Shown here: piece by piece, positions 1 through 7,689 of the stretch
How the letters are laid out: every line of letters starts with the position of its first letter
How positions within the stretch are numbered: the stretch's first letter is position 1
NCBI GenBank assembly: GCA_903895475.1
Contig: CAITUF010000073.1
Location: 1 to 8,843, forward strand
DNA length: 8,843 bases
Direction of reading: 5' to 3'
From: an uncultured Opitutia bacterium
Lineage (GTDB): Bacteria; Verrucomicrobiota; Verrucomicrobiia; Opitutales; UBA953
The notes under the pieces: generated by a model
What the model saw: only the letters and a program-made list of their open reading frames with translations
Told to the model about the DNA's origin: nothing
Database searches by the model: none
Translations under genes and position numbers: made by a program

Positions 1-2200
1 CCAACGGGGTAGACTCTGGCTGCGCCTGGAGCCACAGGAGGATGCGACTGGCAGCCTCGGGGCTGCCTTCGCGGAGATTCTGATTGATTACCCGGCGCAA
101 GGCCGTGGCGGGGAGGGTAGACCAGCCTAATGACTGAGCCAAAGCGGACTGCGCCGCGGGGATGCCTTCGTCGTCATGGATCGCCCGGATGGCTTCGTTG
201 AGCACGTCCTGGTGCGGAGAGGCCAGCAACTGGGCCAACAGCGGGGAACGCTGCCTGGCTAAGGCCAAGGTAGCAAAGGTAGCCTGGGCGGCGTCCTGGC
301 CTTGGGCCAGTTTCAGCAAATCTTCTGACCGCTGTGTCCCTACTAAACCCATGACTAAGCCATGTCGCAGCCACGGCATCTTCAGGTCAGCGGCCGCATC
401 GTGGAGGAAAGCTCCGATGGGGGCTGGCGTCGCAACCAAGCCGACACGACCGAGACCTAACCGCCCCAAGGTGATGCCAGCCTGCATCCGGAGACGGGGG
501 TTAGTAGAAGCGAGTTGCGCCACCATCTTCTGTGCAATGGCGTCACTGATTTCGGTTTCGAGCGTCAGGCGCGTGGGAGGAGGTAAGCGCCCTTCCGACA
601 AGACCTTGAGCGTCTGCACACGGATTTCATCGTCCGCATCGCCGAGGAGTTGCGTCGCCCCTTGAAGAGAAGTCAGCCGACCAAGGCGCAAGCCCATGCC
701 CCAGCCCCAGATCGCATGAATGCGCGCGAGGCGCTCACGCTTATCATTCAGTGCGACGGCCAGCAGGTCGGCCCAAGCCCCGAGTCGATCTAAGCGGAGC
801 GTGGCATTGACGCGGACCCTTTGGTCAGGGTGTCCCAATAATTCCAAGAGACGTTCTTTCGGCAGCGGGGACGAAAGGGGGAGCGAGAGGATTTCTTTGG
901 ATACGGCATCGGTCTTCGTGGCGACGTCCATGTTCCAGACCGCGCCTTTACCGTCGAGCGGGTAGCCACCAATCCAGTCCGCGAAGTAGGCCTTCCCGTC
1001 GGGCCCCCAAGCCATCCCGATGCCCATGATGCCTTGGTTGATCGTGCGTAGACCCACCATCTTGAAACTATCATCAAAGGGTTGAAGGGCAAAGGCGTCC
1101 ATCTTCCCGTTCGGGAACTGATCGAGGATGAACTGGCCGCGCAGGGAACCATCCAGCGCGTGGCCTGGCTCCCGCAAGAAGCCAGCGGGACCATCGGAGT
1201 AATTGGCGACCGGCGGAGTGTAGCAGAGGGGCTGATTCGGGGCACCGTTAGGCTGCCAGATGTTTTCACGCATCCAGCGGCTATTCAGCTTCATGTACTG
1301 GTGCTGATTCCGCCAACCCGTGTCGGAACCTTCGACGACGTAGACTAGGCGTTCCCGTTCCTTGGGTTGGTCGGCATCGTTATCGACACCAATAATGTTC
1401 CCTAAATCGTCGAAGGCAATTTCCTGAACATTGCGTAAGCCGGAGGCAAAGACTTCGAAGCCCGAACCATCAGGCTCGGAGCGGAACACGGCGCCCGAGT
1501 GCGGGTAGAAGAAATGTTTTCCTTCCTTACTGGTGACGTTCGACCCTTTATCGCCGATCGTCCAATAGATGCGACCATCGGGACCGAGGCGCAAGCCATG
1601 CATGTCGTGACCCGCATAAGCGATATGGGCGCCGAAGCCGGTGACCACCAACTCCTTCACGTCAGCAACGCCGTCGCCATCGATATCTTTTAACCGCCAA
1701 AGATCTGGTTGCGCCGTTACATAGACCCACCCGTCATGATAAAGTATCCCCGCGGCGATACCGGCACCGACGGAGTTGAAGCCCTCGGCGAAGAGGGTGA
1801 TCTTATCGGCCACACCATTTCCGTCCGTATCGACCATCTTATAGACGCGCTCTTTATGGAACGAGAGATCCTTCCAATCAACGCTGCCATCCCCGTTGTG
1901 ATCCTTGACGCTACCACGGGGGCCACGCAGAACGCCCGGTGCCATCACGCGCTTATAGAAAGCCTCCTTCTCGAGCGGAGAGGTGAGGGCAACGTCGTCA
2001 GCAATCCATTGAGTGTGCTCGCGGATGTCCAGGTCGCCCACCTTACGGCGGGTCGTGGCACACACGTAGACCGCCCCTTTCTCATCGACGGTCACAGCCA
2101 CGGGGTCAGGCACATTGATTGCCCCAGACCACTTTACAGGGGTCACTTCCGCCGCCGAAAGGCCGAGGGTACAGGCAAACAGGACAAACAGAGGGCGCAT
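1..2200 (-). CDS. PVC-type secreted membrane-bound dehydrogenase-like protein (beta-propeller plus HEAT repeats), 3' end missing
   Basis: A single frame stays open from the ATG at 2200 to the window edge, giving 733 codons without a stop, so the C-terminus is missing. Residues 1 to about 17 form a Sec signal peptide ending near LSAA, so the protein is exported. Residues 20-430 look like the glucose/sorbosone dehydrogenase-type beta-propeller of the PVC 'putative membrane-bound dehydrogenase' family: GPDGRIYWTIGDKGS at 206-220, SGLRNVQEIAFDDLGN at 253-268, and the GMAWGPDGKAYFADW blade at 395-409. Calcium-loop-like DxDGxG motifs lie at 100-108, 124-132 and 172-180. From about 447 to the edge, helical HEAT-like repeats follow (HPDQRVRVNATLRL, ADDEIRVQTLKVL, NPRLRMQAGITLGRLG). 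Family members often end in a c-type haem domain; that part lies outside the window. The start is supported by AGAAGG four bases upstream of the ATG. The substrate is unknown and an oxidoreductase role is inferred from the family only. Confidence 0.88.
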   Translation of the reverse strand, partial: MRPLFVLFACTLGLSAAEVTPVKWSGAINVPDPVAVTVDEKGAVYVCATTRRKVGDLDIREHTQWIADDVALTSPLEKEAFYKRVMAPGVLRGPRGSVKDHNGDGSVDWKDLSFHKERVYKMVDTDGNGVADKITLFAEGFNSVGAGIAAGILYHDGWVYVTAQPDLWRLKDIDGDGVADVKELVVTGFGAHIAYAGHDMHGLRLGPDGRIYWTIGDKGSNVTSKEGKHFFYPHSGAVFRSEPDGSGFEVFASGLRNVQEIAFDDLGNIIGVDNDADQPKERERLVYVVEGSDTGWRNQHQYMKLNSRWMRENIWQPNGAPNQPLCYTPPVANYSDGPAGFLREPGHALDGSLRGQFILDQFPNGKMDAFALQPFDDSFKMVGLRTINQGIMGIGMAWGPDGKAYFADWIGGYPLDGKGAVWNMDVATKTDAVSKEILSLPLSSPLPKERLLELLGHPDQRVRVNATLRLDRLGAWADLLAVALNDKRERLARIHAIWGWGMGLRLGRLTSLQGATQLLGDADDEIRVQTLKVLSEGRLPPPTRLTLETEISDAIAQKMVAQLASTNPRLRMQAGITLGRLGLGRVGLVATPAPIGAFLHDAAADLKMPWLRHGLVMGLVGTQRSEDLLKLAQGQDAAQATFATLALARQRSPLLAQLLASPHQDVLNEAIRAIHDDEGIPAAQSALAQSLGWSTLPATALRRVINQNLREGSPEAASRILLWLQAQPESTPL

Positions 2201-2204
2201 CACA

Positions 2205-2210
2205 CCTTCT
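2205..2210 (-). promoter_or_regulatory. Shine-Dalgarno sequence of the dehydrogenase-like gene
   Basis: The coding strand reads AGAAGG followed by TGTG and then the ATG at 2200. This is the only clear Shine-Dalgarno sequence in front of a gene in this window. It supports the chosen start and suggests this gene is translated independently of the rhamnose operon upstream. Confidence 0.6.
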
Positions 2211-2246
2211 TTAACCCACCAAGACCAGATAAAGTTCCTTCGGACC

Positions 2247-2263
2247 GTGGGCTTCAAGCCCAC
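2247..2263 (-). terminator. GC-rich hairpin after the rhamnose operon, possible terminator
   Basis: GTGGGCTT and AAGCCCAC form a perfect inverted repeat around one central base. As RNA this would be a GTGGGC/GCCCAC stem of six pairs, mostly G-C, with a five-base loop. It begins 54 bases past the TAA of the bifunctional aldolase gene and lies 46 bases before the next start codon, where a terminator or attenuator would be expected. No U-run follows on either strand, so it is not a textbook intrinsic terminator. It could also be a dispersed REP-like palindrome or an mRNA-stabilising stem. Confidence 0.4.
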
Positions 2264-2317
2264 CTGAGGGGTGAGCTGATCGACGAAGCATGGAACGAAG
2301 CGCGAAATGCGAACGTT

Positions 2318-4510
2318 TTAGCGAAGGAACGCCTCGTGGAGGCCGCCGTCGACCGTGATGATTTGGCCGGTCGTCTTACTGAGGCGATTAGTCACGAGGA
2401 GGAAATAGGCTTCGGCCTGGTCGGCAGGGGTGATGGGGTTCTTGGTCAGGGTCCGATCGGCGTAGAAACGGGAGAGCTTCGTCGTCAGCGAATCGGATGC
2501 CTCATCATCGGTGTAAGGAATATTATACTTTGCAAGCGAGGCGATCACTCGATCGCGCGGGAACATGGCCGATCCTTGAACGACGGTCGCCGGGGCGACG
2601 CCGTTGACACGAACCAGCGGGGAGAGCTCCATCGCCAACTCGCGGACGAGGTGATTGGCGGCGGCCTTCGAGGTATCGTAGGCAACCGAGCCCTTCTTGG
2701 CCACAGCGGCATTAGCGCTCGTGGTCAGGACGAGGTTACCGCGGAGGCCCTGTTCCTTCCAGGTCTTGAAGGCTTCGTCCGCGACGAGGTAACTGCCGGT
2801 GACATTGAGGGCGAAGGTGAGCGCCCACTTGTCGTCGGGGATGTGACCAGTGGTATCCGGCGAGACGAAGATTCCGGCCGTGACGCAGATAGAGTCAAAA
2901 CAACCGTAGGCGAGGGCGACCTGATCCAGCATCTTGCGGATCGAAGCGCGGTCCATGATGTCACCGCCGAGACCGATGGCTGGGCCGCAATTTGAGAGAC
3001 CCGTGCCGGCAACGCCGATACCGACGCCATACTTGTCGGTGATTTCCTTAGCCGTGGCTTGCGCGGCTTCGACGTTCTTGTCGACGCAGACGATATGGGC
3101 GCCTTCCTTGACGAGGCGGTGGGCGGTTTCCTTACCAATACCCGAGCCAGCACCGACGACGATGATGACCTGACGGGCGAGTTCCTTCTCGGCCGGCATG
3201 CGCTTGAGTTTGGCTTCTTCCAAGAGCCAATACTCGATGTCGAAAGCTTCCTGCTGCGGCAGCGAGACGTATTCATCAATCGCTTCCGCACCGCGCATGA
3301 CTTCGACGGCACAGTTATAGAATTCAGCCGTGACCCGGGATTCGGACTTATCCTTACCCCAAGCAATCATGCCCAGGCCAGGGATGAGGACAACGGTCGG
3401 GTTCGCATCGCGCATAGCGGGCGAGTTTGCACGCTTACAGGCGTTGTAATAAGAGGCGTAGTCCTTGCGGTACTGCTCGAGAGCGGTAACCAGCTTGGCC
3501 TTGAGGGCGGCGAGGTCTTCGGACTGCGGATTCCAAGCCACATAGAGGGGCTTGATCTTCGTGCGGAGGAAGTGGTCTGGGCAGGAGGTGCCGAGTTCGG
3601 CGAGGCGCGGGGCATCGACCGAGTTGACGAAACGAAGGATCTTCGCGTCATCCTGAATCGTGCCGACGAAACGCTTCTCCTTGGAGACTTGACCGCGCAG
3701 CCACGGCAAGATGGCCGCGAGGGTGGCGTGACGCTGCTCGGTTTCGAGCGTCTGGTACTTAGCGCCGCCGAAGGCCTTGGCGTCGCCGCCCTTGGCCTGG
3801 TACTTGCCATCGATGTAGGCCGCGGCCTGCTCAATCATGGCCAAAGTCAGCTCGTAGCAGGCCTTATCGTCGTCCGCCCAAGAGATGAAGCCGTGCTGGC
3901 CCATCATGATGGCTTTGATGTCCGGCTGGGCGCGGGAAATATCCTGCATGGCGAGGCCGAGTTCGAAGCCCGGGCGCATCCACTTCACGTAAGCCATTTT
4001 ACCAGCGAAGATCTGCTTAGTCAGCGCCTCGCAATTCTTGGAAGCGGCAATCGCAATAATCGCATTAGGGTGCATGTGGTCAACATGCTTGCCCGGCAGG
4101 AAGCTGTGCAGCGGGGTATCAATCGACGAGGCGCGCGGGTTGAGATTGAACGTGGTGTGGTTATACATCGCCACCATGTCATCCTCGGCCTGGGACTTCA
4201 GGCCCTTGTCAGCGCGGGCCGCGTAGACCGCTTGGAGGCTGACGAGCTTATCCTGATAGAGAGAGGAGAAATTCTCGCGGAGGCTGGTGCGGAGGTCGCC
4301 GCCCGAACCCTTGACCCAGAGCACTGGGGTGTCCTTGCCAGACAGTGGGTCCTTTTCAACAATCTTGGAGGAGGTGTTGCCGCCGCCCGTGTTGGTGATG
4401 CGCTGATCGGCGCCCAACTGATTGGAGCGATAGATCAGGCGGGCCACTGGATCGAGTTTCGCCGCTTCGGCGTCGTTCCAAAGGTGGGAGACGTACTTGT
4501 AGGTAGACAT
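2318..4510 (-). CDS. rhaD: Bifunctional rhamnulose-1-phosphate aldolase / short-chain (lactaldehyde) dehydrogenase
   Basis: This 730-residue cytoplasmic fusion matches the layout of the RhaD aldolase/alcohol dehydrogenase family. The N-terminal class II aldolase domain (about 15-235) shows NTGGGNTSS at 40-48, the zinc histidines H145 and H147 (DHMHP) and the third histidine H206 (GQHGF). It should cleave L-rhamnulose-1-phosphate to dihydroxyacetone phosphate and L-lactaldehyde. A family-typical connector (about 240-445) contains PTVVLIPGLGMIAWGK and FDIEYWLLEEAKLKRMP. The C-terminal short-chain dehydrogenase domain (about 448-730) has the nucleotide motif GAGSGIG at 453-459, Asp477 at the end of strand 2 (favouring NAD), Asn569, Ser598 and YDTSK with Tyr611 and Lys615, so the catalytic tetrad is complete. 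It probably oxidises lactaldehyde to lactate, although reduction to propanediol cannot be excluded. Residue 131 is Asp (SIDTPLH) where E. coli RhaD has its catalytic Glu. The start has no Shine-Dalgarno sequence. It is the last operon gene, 43 bases after rhaB. Confidence 0.93.
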   Translation of the reverse strand: MSTYKYVSHLWNDAEAAKLDPVARLIYRSNQLGADQRITNTGGGNTSSKIVEKDPLSGKDTPVLWVKGSGGDLRTSLRENFSSLYQDKLVSLQAVYAARADKGLKSQAEDDMVAMYNHTTFNLNPRASSIDTPLHSFLPGKHVDHMHPNAIIAIAASKNCEALTKQIFAGKMAYVKWMRPGFELGLAMQDISRAQPDIKAIMMGQHGFISWADDDKACYELTLAMIEQAAAYIDGKYQAKGGDAKAFGGAKYQTLETEQRHATLAAILPWLRGQVSKEKRFVGTIQDDAKILRFVNSVDAPRLAELGTSCPDHFLRTKIKPLYVAWNPQSEDLAALKAKLVTALEQYRKDYASYYNACKRANSPAMRDANPTVVLIPGLGMIAWGKDKSESRVTAEFYNCAVEVMRGAEAIDEYVSLPQQEAFDIEYWLLEEAKLKRMPAEKELARQVIIVVGAGSGIGKETAHRLVKEGAHIVCVDKNVEAAQATAKEITDKYGVGIGVAGTGLSNCGPAIGLGGDIMDRASIRKMLDQVALAYGCFDSICVTAGIFVSPDTTGHIPDDKWALTFALNVTGSYLVADEAFKTWKEQGLRGNLVLTTSANAAVAKKGSVAYDTSKAAANHLVRELAMELSPLVRVNGVAPATVVQGSAMFPRDRVIASLAKYNIPYTDDEASDSLTTKLSRFYADRTLTKNPITPADQAEAYFLLVTNRLSKTTGQIITVDGGLHEAFLR

Positions 4511-4553
4511 GGTGCTTGGCTGGTAAAGGCAGGGAAGGGAGGCTTAAGCAGGT

Positions 4554-6023
4554 TTATGACTTCTTTAAACCATTAAACTTCACTAAGGCGTCGAGCCAAT
4601 CGAGCGTAGGATTAGGTTTGTAAGTCACTACTTCAAAGGACTTTCGGACCACTCCGCGGAGGGCATCGAGGTTCTTTAACTCCTTCATGGCGACGGCTTG
4701 GACGAGAATATTACCCGCGGCAGTGGCTTCGACCGGGCCAGCGATGACCGTCCGTCCGGTGGCGTCAGCTGTGGCTTGGTTTAGGAGCGCATTGCGGCAA
4801 CCGCCACCGACGATGTACAAAGTCGCGAGCTTACGGCCCGTCAATTTCTCGATGCCATCCATCTCGACGCGGTAAAGCAGAGCGAGCGACTCCAGCACGC
4901 AGCGAGCAATCTCGCCATGGGTTTGTGGTATCGGCTGCTTCGTCTCGCGGCAGAAATCTTGGACCTTCTTCACCATATCACCGCGCTTGGCGAAACGGAC
5001 GTCGTCCGGACGGATGAAGCTGCGGAGCGCTGGAGCCTTCAGGGCGAGCTTTACAATCTCACCATAGTCGGAAACTTCCCCGCGCTCCAGCCACTCGCGC
5101 CGGCATTCCTGCAGGACCCACAGGCCCACGAGGTTTTTGAGGAAGCGGGTCGTGCCCGCAAAGCCGACTTCGTTCGTATACTTAGCTTCTCGTACGGTCT
5201 CATTAACCAACGGCTTCGGAAGTTCGACGCCCAGCAGGGACCAAGTACCCGAAGAGAGGTAAGCCCAATCGTCACCCTTGGTGGCAGGCACCGCAGCGAC
5301 GGCGGCGGCGGTATCGTGCGCACACGTCGTGACGACCTCGGCGGACTTGAGGCCGGTTTCCTTACTCAAATAAGGGAGGAGTTTACCGAGCTTCGTGCCC
5401 GGGGCCACTGGCTTCGGAAAGATGTGCTTGGGAATGCCGAGCTTCTTGAGGACCGGCCAAGCCCAGTCGCGCTTACGGGTATCCCACAGCTGACTGCCTG
5501 AAATGAGCGTCTCTTCGGCGCGGGCTTGGCCCGTGAGCAGCCAAGTGATGTAATCGCCAATGAGGAGAAACTTGTCCGCGAAAGCCAGTATCTCGGGGCG
5601 ATTCTCCACGTCGTCGAACAACTGATAGAGCGTGTTGATAGAGATAGACGCAATGCCCGTGCCTTCGAATAACTGCTTCTGCGAGAACTTCTTCATCGCC
5701 TTATCAAAAGACTTAAAGCTGCGCTCGTCGCGATAGGTATAGGGCAGGGATAGCATCGGGCCATCGCCCTTGAGTAAGACGTAGTCGACGCCCCAGGAGT
5801 CACAGGCGATCGACCGGATCGGTCCGAGCTTGGCCCCCTTGGCCAAACCAATCCGAATTTCCCGGAAGATCCGCACAATATCCCAGCGTAAGGTACCGTT
5901 GGCGGTGATGGCACCGTTGGCGAAGCGGTGAATCTCCTTCATCGTGAGCTTACCGCCCTTAAGGGTCCCAAAAATCACGCGGCCCGATTCGGCGCCGAGG
6001 TCGATGGCAAGGTAGTTGGACAT
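4554..6023 (-). CDS. rhaB: L-rhamnulokinase, FGGY carbohydrate kinase family
   Basis: This 489-residue cytoplasmic kinase phosphorylates L-rhamnulose to L-rhamnulose-1-phosphate with ATP, the substrate of the aldolase encoded next. The N-terminal FGGY domain opens with AIDLGAESGR (6-15), the variant typical of rhamnulokinases. It continues with WDIVRIF (47-53), CDSWGVDYVLL (74-84) and YRDERS (97-102). The C-terminal domain has CAHDTAAAVAAVP (234-246) with the likely catalytic base Asp237, the phosphate-binding loop SSGTWSLLGVE (257-267) and the adenosine-site motif GGGCRNALLNQ (406-416). The length matches full-length RhaB and nothing appears broken. It lies 35 bases downstream of the class II aldolase gene and 43 bases upstream of the bifunctional aldolase gene, all on one strand. 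The ATG at 6023 begins exactly at the conserved N-terminus, although the leader before it is almost pure pyrimidine without a ribosome-binding purine tract. A fuculokinase or xylulokinase is less likely because of the signature and neighbours. Confidence 0.95.
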   Translation of the reverse strand: MSNYLAIDLGAESGRVIFGTLKGGKLTMKEIHRFANGAITANGTLRWDIVRIFREIRIGLAKGAKLGPIRSIACDSWGVDYVLLKGDGPMLSLPYTYRDERSFKSFDKAMKKFSQKQLFEGTGIASISINTLYQLFDDVENRPEILAFADKFLLIGDYITWLLTGQARAEETLISGSQLWDTRKRDWAWPVLKKLGIPKHIFPKPVAPGTKLGKLLPYLSKETGLKSAEVVTTCAHDTAAAVAAVPATKGDDWAYLSSGTWSLLGVELPKPLVNETVREAKYTNEVGFAGTTRFLKNLVGLWVLQECRREWLERGEVSDYGEIVKLALKAPALRSFIRPDDVRFAKRGDMVKKVQDFCRETKQPIPQTHGEIARCVLESLALLYRVEMDGIEKLTGRKLATLYIVGGGCRNALLNQATADATGRTVIAGPVEATAAGNILVQAVAMKELKNLDALRGVVRKSFEVVTYKPNPTLDWLDALVKFNGLKKS

Positions 6024-6058
6024 GGGAAGCAGGAAGGGGAGGGAGAGCGAAAAGGCAA

Positions 6059-6814
6059 TTAGAGCCCGAGCATCTTTTGACGATAATGCTCATCGGGCCG
6101 ACCGGCGATGCGCTCGCACTGTGCAGCCGTCAAGAACACCGGGCCGCCAAGGGCGGCCGCGCCGACGAAGATTTCCGCGGCTTTTTCGGCCATGAGCAGG
6201 GAACCGAGGACGGCTTTGGGGGACGGGCCGACTGCGATGATGCCGTGGTTCTGCAACAAGATGATCTTGGGCTCGCGGCCCGTGCGCTGGACGTAGGCCT
6301 GCACCTCGCGGCGGATAGATTGAGCGAGGCCGAGGCCTGGTTCCGCGTAAGGCACGAAGACCGATTCAATGCCACACATCACGATCTCATCGGGACAGGC
6401 GCGGCGCTCAGCATAGTCGCGGGCCCGGGGCGAACAGAGGATCTGGTTCACCGCGATGGCATGGACGTGGCCAACACAAGCGACGCCAGGCAACGTCAGA
6501 AGGTACGCGTGGAAGAGGGCCTCAATGGAAGGCTTCTTCGCGGCTTCGCTTACCCGAGCAGCGAATAGGCTATTGTCAATTTCGGCGTCGGTGGCGGCGG
6601 TCGCATCCAAGAGCGGCAACAAGCGATCGAAGCGGCAAGTCGTCAGGTCGGTGGGTTGCAGCGTTGCCAGGTTTGAGCCGGAAGCCTTGACCGCGAAAGT
6701 CTGCGCATCCAGGCGCAGAGAAGTGTTACCTTCACCCAAAATAGCCATCCGCAGTCGCTCACCCCCCAGAGCATGGGAAAGGTCTAACAAGGACTGAAGG
6801 GCGTCTTGAGACAT
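6059..6814 (-). CDS. Stand-alone class II aldolase/adducin-family protein, probable sugar-phosphate aldolase
   Basis: This 251-residue protein is one class II aldolase domain. Visible motifs are GEGNTS (27-32), ASGSNLA (44-50), PSIEALFHAYLL with the probable catalytic Glu98, GHVHA with zinc ligands His116 and His118, and QNHGII with the third ligand His190. The active-site set is complete, so the enzyme should be active in zinc-dependent cleavage (or epimerisation) of a ketose phosphate. It is the second class II aldolase in this operon, since the bifunctional protein two genes downstream carries its own domain. It may act on rhamnulose-1-phosphate, fuculose-1-phosphate or another sugar acid or ketose; the sequence alone does not decide. 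It begins 27 bases after the regulator gene and ends 35 bases before rhaB, so it is certainly co-transcribed with them in layout. No signal peptide or Shine-Dalgarno sequence is seen. Confidence 0.9.
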   Translation of the reverse strand: MSQDALQSLLDLSHALGGERLRMAILGEGNTSLRLDAQTFAVKASGSNLATLQPTDLTTCRFDRLLPLLDATAATDAEIDNSLFAARVSEAAKKPSIEALFHAYLLTLPGVACVGHVHAIAVNQILCSPRARDYAERRACPDEIVMCGIESVFVPYAEPGLGLAQSIRREVQAYVQRTGREPKIILLQNHGIIAVGPSPKAVLGSLLMAEKAAEIFVGAAALGGPVFLTAAQCERIAGRPDEHYRQKMLGL

Positions 6815-6841
6815 GACCAGGGGCGTCCAAGGTGGACGAAC

Positions 6842-7618
6842 TTAGGCGGTGAGGACGCGTTCGGGAGCGATCTTAACCTTCGCCTGCACGACCGCGACGG
6901 CATCGGCATCCGTCACTAAGAATAGCGTGGAAACATCACGGGTCACCGCGCAGGGACCGCCTCGACCAAGCTTTACCTTATTCATGCAAATCAACACTTC
7001 ATCGCTGCGACGGATAACCTCACGCTGTTGGTGAGAAATATCACGCTGCGAATTCCAGAGACCGTTTTCGTCGATGCCTTCAGCGCCGAGGAGGGCCACG
7101 TCAAAATTCCAACGGGCAACTTCTTCGAGCGTACGATCGCCAGCGACCATCGCATGACGCGTCAGGAATAAACCGCCGGGAATGTAGACCTCGACGCCCG
7201 GGAGCGATGAGATCAATTGCGCCGTCGGGAGACAGGTCGTTACAATCTGCAAATCCTGGGTGCCGGAAGCGGCGATAGCTTCCGCGGCGAAGAAGATAGT
7301 TGAACCAGAGTCGAGATAGACAGTCATACCAGCCTTGATACGGGATGCTGCCATATTACCGATTTTGCGTTTAGCTTCGGCGTCCTCAACCTTACGGTCA
7401 TCAAGGGGCGGGAAGTTGCGATTGAAGTCCGAAAGTGCACCACCATGCGTGCGTGTGATGCGACGCTGATTTTCCAGTTCCGTGAGGTCGCGGCGGGCAG
7501 TGGCCTCGGACACATTAAACTGTTTGCAGATTTCGAGCACCGGCACGTAACCGACCTTACTCAGTAACTTGGCGATGGCTTCACGACGGGCTTCAATGAT
7601 ATGGCGGGCGACTTTCAT
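6842..7618 (-). CDS. DeoR/GlpR-family transcriptional regulator, probable regulator of the rhamnose operon
   Basis: This 258-residue cytoplasmic protein has the standard DeoR size and layout. The N-terminal winged helix-turn-helix covers about residues 10-62: EICKQFNVSEATARRDLTELE is the helix-turn-helix core (29-49) and RRITRTHGGAL (52-62) is the typical wing. The DeoRC sugar-phosphate sensor domain follows (about 80-240), with DSGSTIFFAAEAI (103-115), VTTCLPTAQLI (126-136), GGLF (148-151) and LLGAEGID (176-183). MNKVKLG (212-218) aligns with the conserved xDSSKFG effector-site segment; Lys216 fits the conserved lysine, while the usual Asp appears to be Asn213. Family members are usually repressors released by a phosphorylated intermediate. 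Being first in the operon suggests autoregulation, with rhamnulose-1-phosphate or DHAP as a possible effector (inference). The ATG at 7618 has no Shine-Dalgarno sequence but matches the family N-terminus. Confidence 0.93.
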   Translation of the reverse strand: MKVARHIIEARREAIAKLLSKVGYVPVLEICKQFNVSEATARRDLTELENQRRITRTHGGALSDFNRNFPPLDDRKVEDAEAKRKIGNMAASRIKAGMTVYLDSGSTIFFAAEAIAASGTQDLQIVTTCLPTAQLISSLPGVEVYIPGGLFLTRHAMVAGDRTLEEVARWNFDVALLGAEGIDENGLWNSQRDISHQQREVIRRSDEVLICMNKVKLGRGGPCAVTRDVSTLFLVTDADAVAVVQAKVKIAPERVLTA

Positions 7619-7689
7619 GAGGGTGCCGATTTATGCTCGATAACTCTCAAGCAATCAATAACGCACTTCCTAGTAGGTTGAGCCCATAC

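Noticed and set aside
790..1269. Short minus-strand frames rich in Ser/Arg/Pro inside the dehydrogenase-like gene
   Set aside because: The continuous 733-codon frame in another phase carries the signal peptide, propeller and HEAT motifs, so these are out-of-frame shadows.
1709..2995. A 428-codon plus-strand open frame spanning the gap between two minus-strand genes
   Set aside because: It overlaps two well-supported minus-strand genes over most of its length, has no domain features, and crosses the intergenic hairpin. It is most likely a chance open frame in GC-rich DNA.
3059..4576. A 505-codon open frame on the plus strand opposite the bifunctional aldolase gene
   Set aside because: It lies antisense to a gene with complete catalytic motifs, shows no recognisable domain, and is explained by the codon bias of the real gene keeping the opposite frame free of stops.
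4917..5501. A 194-codon plus-strand frame within rhaB
   Set aside because: It is antisense to conserved kinase motifs and has no family signature or ribosome-binding site of note.
2318..7618. Possible bacterial microcompartment locus for deoxysugar breakdown
   Set aside because: Related pathways in planctomycetes use microcompartments, but no shell protein or encapsulation-peptide-like extension is visible in this window.
7630..7658. A second minus-strand promoter-like pair, TTGATT-17-CATAAA, close to the regulator start
   Set aside because: It matches four of six bases in each hexamer but would leave a leader of only a few bases. The TTTACT-18-CATAAT pair with the adjacent inverted repeat fits better, so this is kept only as an alternative.
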